Shown here one piece after another: positions 33,813 to 43,026 of a stretch of 64,000 bases of DNA; the first letter of the stretch is position 1, and each line of letters starts with the position of its first letter. The notes under the pieces were generated by a model. It did no database searches and was not told the origin of the DNA. It saw only the letters and a program-made list of their open reading frames with translations. Source of the stretch: Methylobacterium sp. WSM2598 (lineage in GTDB: Bacteria; Pseudomonadota; Alphaproteobacteria; Rhizobiales; Beijerinckiaceae). Position numbers and translations under genes: made by a program. The stretch lies in NCBI RefSeq assembly GCF_000379105.1, contig NZ_KB900609.1:6940125-7004124 (forward strand), written 5' to 3'.

Positions 33813-35336
33813 TCAGCCCGCGTAGAGGTCCCGGTTGGCGTCCCGCAGCACGTTCTTCTGCACCTTGCCCATGGTGTTGCGGGGCAACTCGTTCACGAAC
33901 AGCACGCGCTTGGGCAGCTTGAACTTGGCGAGCCGGGCCTCGAGGGCGCCCAGGATCTCGGCCTCGCCCACCCGCTCGCCCGGCCGGCGCACCACCACGG
34001 CCGTCACGCCCTCGCCGAAATCCCGGTGCGGCAGGCCGATCACGGCCGATTCGAGCACGCCCGGCAGCGCGTCGATCTCGGTCTCGACCTCCTTCGGGTA
34101 GACGTTGTAGCCGCCCGTGATGATGAGGTCCTTGCCCCGCCCCACGATGTGGACGTAGCCGCGCGCGTCGATCTTGCCGAGGTCGCCGGTGATGAAGAAG
34201 CCGTCGGGCTTGAACTCCGCCGCGGTCTTCTCCGGCATGCGCCAGTAGCCCTTGAAGACGTTGGGACCGCGCACCTCGATCATGCCGACCGCCTCGGCCG
34301 GGAGCGGCGCCCCGCTCTCCGGATCGACCACCCGCAGCGCCACCCCCGGCAGCGGGAAGCCGACCGTGCCCGCCACCCGCTCCCCGTCATAGGGGTTCGA
34401 GGTGCTCATGTTGGTCTCGGTCATGCCGTAGCGCTCGAGGATCGCGTGGCCGGTGCGCTCGCGCCACTCGCGATGGGTCTCGGCCAGGAGCGGCGCCGAG
34501 CCGGAGACGAACAGGCGCATGCCCCTGGCCGCCGCCGGCGTCAGGCCCGGCTCCTTGAGGAGGCGGGTGTAGAAGGTCGGCACGCCCATCAGCACGCTCG
34601 CCCGGCCCATCAGGGCGAGGATCCGCGGCGGGTCGAGCCGGGGCAGGAAGATCATCGCGGCGCCCGCCATCAGCACCGTGTTGGTGGCCACGAACAGCCC
34701 GTGGGTGTGGAAGACCGGCAGCGCGTGGATCAGCACGTCGTCCGCCGTGAAGCGCCACGCCTCGACCAGGGTGAGCGCGTTCGAGGCGAGGTTGTCGTGG
34801 GTGAGCATGGCGCCCTTCGAGCGCCCGGTCGTGCCGGAGGTGTAGAGGATCGCCGCGAGGTCGTCGGAGCCCCGCGCCACGTCCGCGAAGCTCTCGGTCT
34901 GGCCGCGCGCCTCCGCCGCCATCGTGCCCTCGCCCGCCGCGTCGAGGGTGGCGACCTGCTTGACGCCCGCCGCCTCCGCCACCGGCCGCAGCGTGTCGAG
35001 CCGGCCCGGATCGCAGACGAACAGCGCCGGCTCGGCGTCGCCGAGGAAGTAGGCGATCTCGGCCGGGGTGTAGGCGGTGTTGAGGGGCAGGAACACCGCG
35101 CCCGCCCGCACGCAGCCGAGATAGAGCGCGATCACCGCCGGGCTCTTCTCCACCTGCACGGCGACCCGGTCGCCCGGCGCCACGCCGAGGCCGACGAGGG
35201 CGGCCGCGTAGGCCCCGGACGCCGCCACGAGGTCGGCGTAACTCCAGCGCAGGCCCTCGGGCGTCTCGAGGAAGAGGCGCGCGGCGGGGTCCTGCGGCAG
35301 GCGGGCGCGGACGAGGTCGAAGAAGTGGTTGGCCAT
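33813..35336 (-). CDS. matB: Malonyl-CoA synthetase
   Basis: A 507-residue acyl-adenylate enzyme that activates malonate with ATP and CoA. The P-loop-like motif is ILYTSGTTGRSKGAMLTH. HALPVFHTHGLFVATN, GSAPLLAETHREWRERTG, ERYGMTETNMSTSNPYDGER and the hinge FITGDLGKID follow. The C-terminal catalytic lysine lies in LPRNTMGKVQKNVLR. The Met/Arg pattern around ERYGMTETNM and the neighbouring malonate genes argue for malonate over other carboxylates. It is the last gene of the mat operon, 38 bases after malonyl-CoA decarboxylase. Confidence 0.94.
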   Translation of the reverse strand: MANHFFDLVRARLPQDPAARLFLETPEGLRWSYADLVAASGAYAAALVGLGVAPGDRVAVQVEKSPAVIALYLGCVRAGAVFLPLNTAYTPAEIAYFLGDAEPALFVCDPGRLDTLRPVAEAAGVKQVATLDAAGEGTMAAEARGQTESFADVARGSDDLAAILYTSGTTGRSKGAMLTHDNLASNALTLVEAWRFTADDVLIHALPVFHTHGLFVATNTVLMAGAAMIFLPRLDPPRILALMGRASVLMGVPTFYTRLLKEPGLTPAAARGMRLFVSGSAPLLAETHREWRERTGHAILERYGMTETNMSTSNPYDGERVAGTVGFPLPGVALRVVDPESGAPLPAEAVGMIEVRGPNVFKGYWRMPEKTAAEFKPDGFFITGDLGKIDARGYVHIVGRGKDLIITGGYNVYPKEVETEIDALPGVLESAVIGLPHRDFGEGVTAVVVRRPGERVGEAEILGALEARLAKFKLPKRVLFVNELPRNTMGKVQKNVLRDANRDLYAG

Positions 35337-35374
35337 GGTGGGGATCCGGACAGGGAGCGGCGCGTCGGGTCGCC

Positions 35375-36934
35375 TCAGGCCTCCGCCAGCGCGACGGCGC
35401 GGGCGGGGGGCAGGTTCTGGCGCAATTCGCGGTTGACCGCGATGGAGGCCGAGACCGTGCCGAGGTTGGCGTAGGTCTCGTGGTTCTTCTCGATCGCCGC
35501 GAGGTCGTAGAGGTAGTTCACCATCAGCCCGTAGGACTGGGCGAGGCCCTTCTTGGAGACGTCGCCGAGGAAGTTCAGCCGCTCCAGCCGGGCGCCGTTG
35601 CCGAGATGGAAGCGGGCGACCGGGTCGACCGGCTTGCCGCGCGGGGTCTTGGCGCGCAGGAAGTAGTAGGCGGCGGCCGGCAGCAGCGCCTTGCGCACCG
35701 TCTCCGCGGTCGCCTTGTCGGCGTGCCAGTCGGGCCTGTCGAGGAGGCGCAGGGTCTCGACGTCCTCGCGCGTGAGGCCCTGCGGCGCGTCCGCCCGGCG
35801 CTCGCGGTCGAGCCAGTGGCGGAAGCCCGGCACCGGCGAGAGCGTCACGAAGGTCTTCAGCGCCGGCATCTCCCGGCAGAGATCCTCCACCACCTGCTTG
35901 ATCAGGAAATTGCCGAAGGTCACGCCGGCGAGCCCGCGCTGGCAGTTCGAGATCGAGTAGAAGATCGCGGCCGTGGCCTCGCGCGAGGCCATGGGCTGGC
36001 GCTCATCCGAGAGGATCGGGCCGATCGCCGTGGCGATGCTGGTGGTCAGCGCCACCTCGACGAAGATCAGCGGCTCGTCGACCAGGGCCGGGTGGAAGAA
36101 CGCGAAGCAGCGCCGGTCCGCCGGCTCGATCCGCCGCCGCAGGTCGTCCCAGCCCGAGATCGCGTGCACCGCCTCGTAGCGGATGATCTTCTCCAGGATG
36201 TGGGCCGGCGTGGTCCAGTCGATCCGGTGCAGCACCAGGAAGCCGCGGTTGAACCAGGAGGCGAAGAGGTGCTCGAAGTCGGAATCGAGGCTCTCGACCG
36301 CGTCCAGCAGGGCGGCGTCGCGGTCCTCGGCGCCGCGCAGGAGGTCGCGGTAGCTGAACAGGTCCTCGCGCATGCGCACCAGCGCGATCGTGCCGTCGCG
36401 GGCGAGGTTGAGGCGGCGGATCAATTCCTGCGAGCGCGGCTCGGCCGCCTCGTGCAGCCGCCCGAGGGTCGCCCGCGAGGGGGCCGCCTGGTAGCCCGCG
36501 ATGGCGCCCGCCACCGCCTCGACGTCGGCGCCGAAATCCACCGCGATCCGGCGCAGGAAGTCGTGGCGCTCGGCCACCGTGAAGGTGGCGTAGCGGTCGA
36601 GGATGATGCGGGCGAGGGCGACGCCCGAGGCCTCGCCCCGCCGCGAGATCAGGTCCTCGCAGAGCTTGACGAGGTCGGGGACGCTCGCCCGCGACAGAGC
36701 CTCCCCCCGGCCGAAGGGGATGAGCCCGCGGCCTCGCTCCGTGATGCTCTGGAGGAGGTCGCCGAGGAAGGAGATCGCCACCATGTCGCCAGCCCACGCT
36801 CCGTGCCGCCTGTCCGCGGCGGGCAAGTCTTCCGCGACGGGCAAGTCTTCCGCGACGGGCAAGTCTCCTGCCGCGCCGCCCGTCCGGGACAGATAGGGTT
36901 CCGCCGCGCCGGCGGAGAAGTCTCGGCCCGCCAC
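35375..36934 (-). CDS. matA: Malonyl-CoA decarboxylase
   Basis: Decarboxylates malonyl-CoA to acetyl-CoA. The family region starts at FLGDLLQSITERGRGLI and contains SDFEHLFASWFNRGFLVLHRIDW, FFHPALVDEPLIFVEVALT, FYSISNCQRGLAGVTFGNFLIKQVVEDL (active-site Ser, His) and PVARFHLGNGARLERLNFLGD. Two starts compete. GTG 36934 has GGGAG nine bases upstream and lies just past the matM stop; it adds 50 residues including two AEDLPV repeats. ATG 36784 begins where homologues do but has a poor ribosome site. I list the longer form; the shorter (469 residues) is quite possible. Confidence 0.92.
   Translation of the reverse strand: MAGRDFSAGAAEPYLSRTGGAAGDLPVAEDLPVAEDLPAADRRHGAWAGDMVAISFLGDLLQSITERGRGLIPFGRGEALSRASVPDLVKLCEDLISRRGEASGVALARIILDRYATFTVAERHDFLRRIAVDFGADVEAVAGAIAGYQAAPSRATLGRLHEAAEPRSQELIRRLNLARDGTIALVRMREDLFSYRDLLRGAEDRDAALLDAVESLDSDFEHLFASWFNRGFLVLHRIDWTTPAHILEKIIRYEAVHAISGWDDLRRRIEPADRRCFAFFHPALVDEPLIFVEVALTTSIATAIGPILSDERQPMASREATAAIFYSISNCQRGLAGVTFGNFLIKQVVEDLCREMPALKTFVTLSPVPGFRHWLDRERRADAPQGLTREDVETLRLLDRPDWHADKATAETVRKALLPAAAYYFLRAKTPRGKPVDPVARFHLGNGARLERLNFLGDVSKKGLAQSYGLMVNYLYDLAAIEKNHETYANLGTVSASIAVNRELRQNLPPARAVALAEA
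36821..36870. repeat. 18-bp tandem repeat at the matA 5' end
   Basis: GGGCAAGTCTTCCGCGAC occurs at 36821-36838 and 36839-36856 and is followed by a partial third unit. If the GTG start of matA is used it encodes AEDLPV repeats; otherwise it lies in the matM-matA spacer. Confidence 0.85.
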
Positions 36935-36938
36935 GGCG

Positions 36939-38285
36939 TCAGCTCCCGAGCAGCCGGTCCGGCAGCCACAGGGCGATGCCGGGCGCGACGCACAGGATCA
37001 GGATCGCCGCCGCCATCAGCAGCACGAAGGGCAGCGTGCCCCAGATGATGTCCGAGAGCGGGATGTCCGGCGCGATGTTCTTGATCACGAAGATGTTGAG
37101 GCCGACCGGGGGATGGATCAGGCCCATCTCCATGGTGATGGTCATCACCACCCCGAACCAGACGAGGTCGAAGCCCGCGGCCTTGAGCGGCGGCAGGATG
37201 ATCGGCGCGGTCATCAGGATGATCGAGACCGGCGGCAGGAAGAAGCCGAGCACCACGACGAGGAGCAGGATCGTCGCCAGCAGCAGCCAGGGCGAGAGCT
37301 GCAGCGCCACGATCGCGGCGGCCGCGGCCTGCGAGATGTGCAGGTAGCTCATCACGTAGGCGTAGAGCAGCGACATGCCGATGATCAGCATCAGCATGGT
37401 CGATTCGCGCAGGGTGGCGGTGAGGATCGGGTCGACGTCCCGCGGTTTCCAGACCCCGTAGATCAGCGCGATCAGCACGAGCGCCAGGATGCCGCCGAGC
37501 CCCGCCGTCTCGGAGGGGGTGGCGTAGCCGCCGTAGAGCGCCACCATCACGCCGGTGAGCAGGACCACGAAGGGCATCACCCGCGGCAGCGTCGAGAAGC
37601 GCTGCGCCATCGAGTAGCTCTCCTCGGCCAGGATCGCGTGGCCGGGCCCGCCCGCCGCCTGGACCGCCCGCGCGGCGGCGAATTCCCGCCGGAAGCGGAA
37701 GACCGCGTAGAGGGCGAAGAGCGCGACCAGGAGGAGGCCCGGACCGATCCCCGCGAGGAAGAGCCGCCCGAGGGATTGCTCGGCCGCCACCGCGTAGAGG
37801 ATCATGGTGATCGAGGGCGGCAGCAGGATGCCGAGCGTGCCGCCCGCCGCGATGATCCCGGCCGCGAATCCCCCCGAATAGCCGCGCTTGCGCATCTCCG
37901 GGATGCCGGCCGAGCCGATCGCCGAGCAGGTGGCCGGGCTCGACCCCGCCATGGCGGCGAAGAGCGCGCAGGCGAAGACGTTGGCGATGCCGAGCCCCCC
38001 GGGGATGCGGTGCATCCAGGCGTGCATCGCCGAGTAGAGGTCCTGGCCGGCCTTCGAGCGCCCGATCGCCGCGCCCTTCAGGATGAAGAGCGGGATCGAC
38101 AGCAGCGTGATCGACGCCATCTCCTCGTAGACGTTCTGCGCCACCGTATCGAGGGAGGCGCCCGGCATAAAGGCCAGCATGAAGACGAGGGCGACCGCCC
38201 CGAGCGCGAAGGCGATCGGGATGCCCGACAGCATCGCCCCGAGCGTCGCCCCGGCATAGAGGATTCCGACGACGGCCGTGCTCAT
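36939..38285 (-). CDS. matM: TRAP transporter large permease, malonate
   Basis: A 448-residue DctM-type permease with about 12 membrane segments that drives Na+-coupled uptake. SGIPIAFALGAVALVFML, SITLLSIPLFILKGAAIGRS, GSSPATCSAIGSAGIPEMRKRGY and GLIHPPVGLNIFVIKNIAPDIP are family signatures. Its ATG overlaps the stop of the small permease (ATGA), so the two are translationally coupled. The substrate, malonate, is inferred from the neighbouring decarboxylase and synthetase and from the matPQMAB operon described in Sinorhizobium. Confidence 0.95.
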   Translation of the reverse strand: MSTAVVGILYAGATLGAMLSGIPIAFALGAVALVFMLAFMPGASLDTVAQNVYEEMASITLLSIPLFILKGAAIGRSKAGQDLYSAMHAWMHRIPGGLGIANVFACALFAAMAGSSPATCSAIGSAGIPEMRKRGYSGGFAAGIIAAGGTLGILLPPSITMILYAVAAEQSLGRLFLAGIGPGLLLVALFALYAVFRFRREFAAARAVQAAGGPGHAILAEESYSMAQRFSTLPRVMPFVVLLTGVMVALYGGYATPSETAGLGGILALVLIALIYGVWKPRDVDPILTATLRESTMLMLIIGMSLLYAYVMSYLHISQAAAAAIVALQLSPWLLLATILLLVVVLGFFLPPVSIILMTAPIILPPLKAAGFDLVWFGVVMTITMEMGLIHPPVGLNIFVIKNIAPDIPLSDIIWGTLPFVLLMAAAILILCVAPGIALWLPDRLLGS

Positions 38286-39037
38286 TGGGCGGCCCTCCCG
38301 GGCCGCGGGGCCCTCCCGGGCTGCGGGGCCACTTCGGGCTGCGGGGCCACTTCGGGCTGCGGGGCCACTTCGGGCCGCGGGCCCGCCTCGGGCCGCGGGC
38401 CCGCCTCGGGCCGCGAGGCCACCTCGGCGAGGTCGGCCCCGAGCCCGACCTTGGGATCGGCGCGGCCGGCCGCGAGGGGGCCCCGCGCGATCCCCTCGGC
38501 GAGCTGCAGCAGGAGCTGCAGGGTGAGCAGTGTCATGCCGGAGGCCATCAGCGCGTAGGGGATCCAGAGGGGCGGGCCCCAGGTCGATTGCGAGGTCTGC
38601 CCGTCGACCCAGGCCTCATGCAGAAGGGTCCAGCTCTTCCACGAGAAGAAGGCGACGAAGAGCAGGCTGACGAGGTCGGCGAGGACGAGCCGCGCGGCGT
38701 TGACGCGGGGGCTCAGCAGGCCGGTCAGCGCCTCGATGGCGACGTGGCCGCGCCGCGCCTGCACGGCGGCCGCCGACAGGAAGGTCGCGCCGACGATCAG
38801 GAACACCGCCGTCTCGTCCTGCCACTCGGTCGGGACCTTGAGGAAGTAGCGCACCACGACGCTGTGGGTGAGGACCAGGCAGGCCGCCATCAGGGCGAGC
38901 CCCCCGAGGAGCAGGATCAGCCGGTTGACGGCCGCCATGGCGGCCTCGACGGCGCCGAGCGCCCCCGGGGCGCGCGGGATGCCGCGCCCGTCGTGGCCGG
39001 CGGCCGCCGCCGAGGCCGCGTCGAAGGCGTGGCTCAC
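38282..39037 (-). CDS. matQ: TRAP transporter small permease, malonate
   Basis: A 251-residue DctQ-type protein with four membrane helices (LILLLGGLALMAACLVL, ETAVFLIVGATFLSAAAV, LVSLLFVAFFSWKSW, YALMASGMTLLTLQLLL). RYFLKVPTEWQDETA and RRGHVAIE are family motifs. The start is a GTG at 39037 that overlaps the stop of matP (GTGA). The C-terminus is about 50 residues longer than usual and consists of RPEAGP and QPEVAP hexapeptides encoded by the 18-bp repeat array. Confidence 0.92.
   Translation of the reverse strand: MSHAFDAASAAAAGHDGRGIPRAPGALGAVEAAMAAVNRLILLLGGLALMAACLVLTHSVVVRYFLKVPTEWQDETAVFLIVGATFLSAAAVQARRGHVAIEALTGLLSPRVNAARLVLADLVSLLFVAFFSWKSWTLLHEAWVDGQTSQSTWGPPLWIPYALMASGMTLLTLQLLLQLAEGIARGPLAAGRADPKVGLGADLAEVASRPEAGPRPEAGPRPEVAPQPEVAPQPEVAPQPGRAPRPGRAAQ
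38318..38407. repeat. 18-bp tandem array in the matQ 3' end
   Basis: Three exact GGGCTGCGGGGCCACTTC units (38318-38371) are followed by two exact GGGCCGCGGGCCCGCCTC units (38372-38407), with decayed units on both sides. They encode the cytoplasmic tail of matQ in frame. Confidence 0.9.
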
Positions 39038-40050
39038 GCGACTGCCTCCGCGAGCTTGAGCATCTCGGCGCAGCTCGACGATTTCGCCGCGTAATCCTTC
39101 CAGGCGGTGTCGCGGGCGATGTCGCGCCAGCGGCCGAGGGTCGCCTCGTCGAGGGTCGCGATCTTGGCGCCGGCCTTCCCGAAGACCTGCTCGACCCGGT
39201 CGTCGTCCGCCATCGCGCCCTGCTGCCCGAAGGACTCCAGCTCGGCCCCGACCTGCATGATCAGGTCCTTCTGGTCCTTCGGCAGGCCGTCGAAGACGAT
39301 CTTCGACATCATGATCGGCTCCAGCATGAACCAGTAGGAGCGGCCCTTGCCGGAGGTCAGCGCCTTGGCGAGCTCCTCCAGGCGGAAGGAGATCAGGCTG
39401 GTCGAGGAGGTGATGACGGCGTCGCAGGCGCCGGTCTGCATCGCCGCGTAGGATTCGTTGGAGGGCAGGCTGAGGGTGGCGGCGCCCGCCGCCTTCATCA
39501 TCAGGTCCATCTCGCGGGAGCCGCCGCGCACCTTCATGCCCTTGGCGTCGTCCGGCGTCACCAGCGGGCGCTCGCGGCTCGCCACGCCCCCCGATTGCCA
39601 GACCCAGGACACCATCACGATGCCCTTGGCCTGCAGGATCTCGGCGAGCTTGCGGCCGACCGGGGCGGCTTTCCAGGCCTTGGCCTGCTCGTAGGAGGTC
39701 ACCAGCGCCGGCATCAGCCCGATATTGGTCTCCGGCACCTCGCCGCCCGCGTAGGGGAGCGGGTAGAGGCTCATGTCGAGCGCGCCCTTCCGCATCGCGC
39801 TGAACTGGGCGTTGGTCTTCATCAGGGACGAGCCCGGATAGACCTGCAGGTCGAGGGCGCCCTTCGAGCGCTCCTTGAGGGCGACCGCGAATTTGCGCGC
39901 CATGCGGTCGCGGAAGTCGCCCTCGTCGATCGAGCCGCCCGGGAACTGGTGCGACAGCTTGAGGGTGGTGGCCGCCCGGGCCGTCCGGGCGGACAGGAGC
40001 GCGGGCGCCGCCAGACCGGCGGCCACGAGCGAACGACGCGTGAGAGCCAT
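39034..40050 (-). CDS. matP: TRAP transporter substrate-binding protein, malonate
   Basis: A 338-residue periplasmic DctP-family protein. The ATG at 40050 gives a signal peptide ALTRRSLVAAGLAAPALLSARTARA, with the twin Arg suggesting possible Tat export. Ligand-binding blocks are LKLSHQFPGGSIDEGDF, DLQVYPGSSLMKTNAQFS, WVWQSGGVASRERP, KVRGGSREMDLMMKAAGA (the carboxylate-binding Arg) and LPSNESYAAMQTGACDAVITS. It is the first gene of the mat operon and lies opposite the GntR gene. Confidence 0.95.
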   Translation of the reverse strand: MALTRRSLVAAGLAAPALLSARTARAATTLKLSHQFPGGSIDEGDFRDRMARKFAVALKERSKGALDLQVYPGSSLMKTNAQFSAMRKGALDMSLYPLPYAGGEVPETNIGLMPALVTSYEQAKAWKAAPVGRKLAEILQAKGIVMVSWVWQSGGVASRERPLVTPDDAKGMKVRGGSREMDLMMKAAGAATLSLPSNESYAAMQTGACDAVITSSTSLISFRLEELAKALTSGKGRSYWFMLEPIMMSKIVFDGLPKDQKDLIMQVGAELESFGQQGAMADDDRVEQVFGKAGAKIATLDEATLGRWRDIARDTAWKDYAAKSSSCAEMLKLAEAVA

Positions 40051-40139
40051 GGCGTGTCTCCTCCGGCCGGGTCGATCCCGGCGCGGCCGGGGCCACGCCC
40101 CGGCTCTGTGTGCGGCCACCCCTTATGGACGGGGCGGCT

Positions 40140-40186
40140 CGTGGTATATTGCACGGAAAGAAGCCCGCTCTTGTATATTTTGTCAA
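40140..40186. promoter_or_regulatory. mat operator/promoter region
   Basis: The only AT-rich part of the 192-base divergent spacer. CGTGGTATATTGCACG (40140-40155) has 4-bp mirrored ends. TCTTGTATATTTTG starts at 40169. The second contains TCTTGTA, the half-site I recall for the malonate repressor MatR (TCTTGTA/TACACGA). TTGTAT and TATATT here could also be promoter boxes for matP. Confidence 0.6.
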
Positions 40187-40242
40187 CCGGCCTGCATAAT
40201 CCGCGCGGATCCGGTTCGGGCCGCCCGGGGGGTGACGCCGCC

Positions 40243-41028
40243 ATGAGTCACACGCACAGGAACGGTCCCGCGGACAGGACCGAGGGTCACGCGCCCAAAA
40301 ATCACCCGCTCGGGAATCACCCGAACGGGAACCACCCGCCCAGGAACAACCCGCCCAGGAACAACCCGCCCAGGAACCACGCCCAGCGGCTGAAGCAGAC
40401 GATCGAGGACGAGATCGTCGACGGCGTGCTGCCGCCCGGGGCGCGGCTCGACGAGGTCCAGCTCGCCGCGCGGTTCGGGGTCTCGCGCACGCCGATCCGG
40501 GAAGCGCTGCTGCAGCTCGCCGCGACCGGGCTGATCGAGGTGAAGCCGCGCCGCGGCGCGGTGGTGAGCACGCCCGATCCGGCGCGGCTCCTCGAGATGT
40601 TCGAGACGATGGCGGAGCTGGAGGCGTCCTGCGCGCGGCTGGCGGCCCGGCGCCTGACGGCCGAGCACCAGCGGGAGCTCGTCGCGGCCCTGGAGGCCTG
40701 CCGGAAGGCGGCCGAGACCGGCGACACCGAGGCCTACTACGCCGAGAACGCGGTCTTCCACGCGGTCATCTACCGGGCCTCGCGCAACGGATTCCTGTGC
40801 GAGCAGGCCGTGCAGCTGAGCCGGCGCCTCGCGCCGTTCCGCCGCATCCAGCTGCGCGCCCGCCACCGGCTCGGCCAGTCCTTCGCCGAGCACGCGGGGG
40901 CCGTGGAGGCGATCCTGGCGGGCGACGAGGCGCGCGCGGGCGAGTGCATGCGCGCCCACGTCATCGTGCAGGGCGACCGCTTCGCGGACCTGATCCTGAG
41001 CCTGCGCCGCGACAGCGCGGCGGCGTGA
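40243..41028 (+). CDS. GntR-family regulator of the mat operon
   Basis: A 261-residue FadR-subfamily regulator. The winged helix at about residues 46-112 contains RLKQTIEDEIVDGVLPPGARLDEVQLAARFGVSRTPIREALLQLAATGLI and RRGAVVSTPD. The C-terminal FCD all-helical domain has the metal/acid-binding residues in ENAVFHAVIYRASRN and FAEHAGAVEAILAGD. It is divergent from matP and corresponds to the regulators called MatR or GtrA in rhizobia. The N-terminal 45 residues are a His/Asn/Pro tail made partly by 15-bp repeats (NNPPR). The ATG at 40243 is used; the frame is open farther upstream but runs across the promoter. Confidence 0.92.
   Translation: MSHTHRNGPADRTEGHAPKNHPLGNHPNGNHPPRNNPPRNNPPRNHAQRLKQTIEDEIVDGVLPPGARLDEVQLAARFGVSRTPIREALLQLAATGLIEVKPRRGAVVSTPDPARLLEMFETMAELEASCARLAARRLTAEHQRELVAALEACRKAAETGDTEAYYAENAVFHAVIYRASRNGFLCEQAVQLSRRLAPFRRIQLRARHRLGQSFAEHAGAVEAILAGDEARAGECMRAHVIVQGDRFADLILSLRRDSAAA
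40330..40374 (+). repeat. 15-bp tandem repeat in the GntR gene
   Basis: AACAACCCGCCCAGG occurs at 40345 and 40360, and a one-base variant at 40330, encoding (N/H)NPPR repeats before the DNA-binding domain. Confidence 0.88.
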
Positions 41029-41088
41029 GCCCCGGCCGGATCGCCCGCGGGCGCGTCCGCCGAAGCGGCGCCCCTCGGCGGATGAGGC

Positions 41089-41292
41089 TCAGCCGCCGCG
41101 GCCGGGCAGCGGCGTCAGCTCGATGCGGTCGGCGCGCTCGCGCCAATCCTCGATGCCGTGCTGGCGGGCGAAGCGCAGGGCGGCGGCCCGCTCGGCCCGC
41201 TGCGGGTCGCGCGCGCGGGTGATCTCGACCGTGCCGACCGCGAACGGCACTCCCATGATCTCCTTGGCGAACTGAACACGGTATTGCGACAT
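41089..41292 (-). CDS. Small hypothetical protein
   Basis: A 67-residue basic protein (MSQYRVQFAKEIMGVPFAVGTVEITRARD... FARQHGIEDWRERADRIELTPLPG). The ATG at 41292 has GAGGGAT seven bases upstream and codon use fits the genome. No domain was recognised; the pattern of a beta hairpin followed by a helix is seen. It is convergent with the GntR gene. Confidence 0.7.
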   Translation of the reverse strand: MSQYRVQFAKEIMGVPFAVGTVEITRARDPQRAERAAALRFARQHGIEDWRERADRIELTPLPGRGG

Positions 41293-41754
41293 CGTCCGAT
41301 CCCTCGCGGATCCAGGTCATGCCGGCGTCGCGCCGGCCCTGCGGAGCTGCCTCACCAAGAGTTCACGCTGTCCTGCCCGGACCCGCCGCCAGTGCAGCGC
41401 GGCCATTCGACCGTGCCGATCCGGGAGCGGTCCCGGCAGGACATCCGGCGCCAAGTATCCCCGGGCCGCGCCGCCAGGCCAAGCGGAATTCGTCGTGCAG
41501 AATGTCGCCGGCCTGCGCCGGCCCCGGAGATGGGGCCGGCGGGTTGGGGGCGAAAGGGCTCGGGCCCGCCGGGATCGTCGCAGCGGGACCCCGCGGGCCC
41601 CGTGAGCGGGCCCCCCCGGGCCCCGTGAGGGGCGTGCGGCATGTGCGCAGCGCGGGGCGGCCGCGCGGCGCGGGACCCGTGCGCGGGCGGGCGCAGGCCC
41701 TACCCTGGGGGGACCATTCGGGGCGAGTCGCCCCTGCCCAGCGAACCGGACCCG
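41293..41754. other. Spacer without recognised gene
   Basis: 462 bases between the small gene and the MFS gene. Open frames here lack family motifs and good ribosome sites. The only structure seen is the G/C run GCGGGCCCCCCCGGGCCCCG near 41605, which can fold on itself. Confidence 0.4.
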
Positions 41755-42966
41755 ATGACGAGCGCCCCGTCCTCCGCCCTGCCGCAGAACGCCGCGCTGC
41801 CGGCCCTCACCCCGGCGACGCGCCTCAGCCTGAGCCTGATCGCGGGCGGGGCCGTGGCGAACATCTACTACAACCAGCCGCTCCTCGCCGTGCTGGCGCA
41901 GGATCTCGGCGCGGCGGCGTCGAGCCTGGTCCCGACCGCGACGCTCGCCGGCTACGGGCTCGGGATCCTCGGCCTCGTCCCGATGGGGGACCGCTACCCG
42001 CGCCGCGGGCTGATCGTCGGCCAGCTCCTCCTGCTCTCGGGCGCGCTGGTGCTGGCGGCCCTGGCCCCGGGGCTCGGCACGCTGGCGGCGGCGAGCTTCC
42101 TGATCGGCGTCCTGTCGACGGCGGCCCAGCAGGCGGTGCCCTTCGCGGCCGAACTCGCCCCGGACGCCAGCCGCGGCCGGATGGTCGGCCAGGTGATGAC
42201 CGGGCTCCTGCTCGGCATCCTGCTCGCCCGGACCCTGAGCGGGCTCGTGGGGGCGTGGTTCGGCTGGCGGGCGATGTTCGGCGCCGCCTGCGGCCTCTCC
42301 CTCGCCCTCGCCGCCCTGGCGGCCCTGACCCTGCCGGCGACCCGGGCCGCCACCCGCCTGCCCTACGGCGCGCTGATGGCCTCGGTCCTCGACCTCGCCC
42401 GGGGCCAGGCGCCCCTGCGGCGCGCGGCGCTGTCCCAGGCGCTGCTCTTCGCCGCCTTCAACGCCTTCTGGACCAGCCTCGCCCTGTTCGTGGAGGGACC
42501 GCCCTTCCGCCTCGATCCGGCCGGGGCCGGGCTGTTCGGGCTGATCGGCGCCGCGGGCGCCCTCTGCGCGCCCTATGCGGGGCGCTTCGCCGACGCGAAG
42601 AGCCCGCGGCCGGTGGTGATCGGCGGCGCGCTGCTGACGCTCGCCTCCTTCGCGGTGTTCGGGCTCCTCGGCGGCCGCTCCCTCGCCGCGATGGCCCTCG
42701 GCGTGCTCCTCATCGACATCGGCATCAACACGGCGCTGATCGCCAACCAGACCCGGGTCTACGCGCTGGCGGCGGGGGCGCGGGGGCGGATCAACACGGT
42801 GTTCTTCACGGCGGTGTTCATCGGCGGCGCCCTCGGCGCCTCGGCGGGCACCCGCGCCTTCGCGGCGGGGGGCTGGCCGCTGCTCTGCCTCGTCGGCGGC
42901 GCCTTCGCGGCGGCGGGGGTGGTGGTGCCGCTGCTGGAACCCAGGGCCGGGCCCCGGGGGGCGTGA
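41755..42966 (+). CDS. MFS transporter
   Basis: A 403-residue 12-helix major facilitator. LIAGGAVANIYYNQPLLAVLAQDLG is the opening of the YnfM/YgaY-like drug-efflux group. The loop 2-3 signature is GLVPMGDRYPRRGLIVG. GRINTVFFTAVFIGGALGASAGT is the conserved helix-11 region of this group. The ATG at 41755 is preferred since the 38 in-frame residues before it are not membrane-like. The substrate is unknown. It is convergent with thrB. Confidence 0.9.
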   Translation: MTSAPSSALPQNAALPALTPATRLSLSLIAGGAVANIYYNQPLLAVLAQDLGAAASSLVPTATLAGYGLGILGLVPMGDRYPRRGLIVGQLLLLSGALVLAALAPGLGTLAAASFLIGVLSTAAQQAVPFAAELAPDASRGRMVGQVMTGLLLGILLARTLSGLVGAWFGWRAMFGAACGLSLALAALAALTLPATRAATRLPYGALMASVLDLARGQAPLRRAALSQALLFAAFNAFWTSLALFVEGPPFRLDPAGAGLFGLIGAAGALCAPYAGRFADAKSPRPVVIGGALLTLASFAVFGLLGGRSLAAMALGVLLIDIGINTALIANQTRVYALAAGARGRINTVFFTAVFIGGALGASAGTRAFAAGGWPLLCLVGGAFAAAGVVVPLLEPRAGPRGA

Positions 42967-43026
42967 ACCGGTCTCCGGCCCATGGCATCGCCCGCGGGCG
43001 GCCGCGGGGGGTTCGGGCGCCCTCCC

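Noticed and set aside
41352-41642. 96-codon minus frame in the spacer before the MFS gene
   Set aside because: Arg/Gly/Pro-rich composition without motifs or a ribosome site; consistent with chance in GC-rich DNA.
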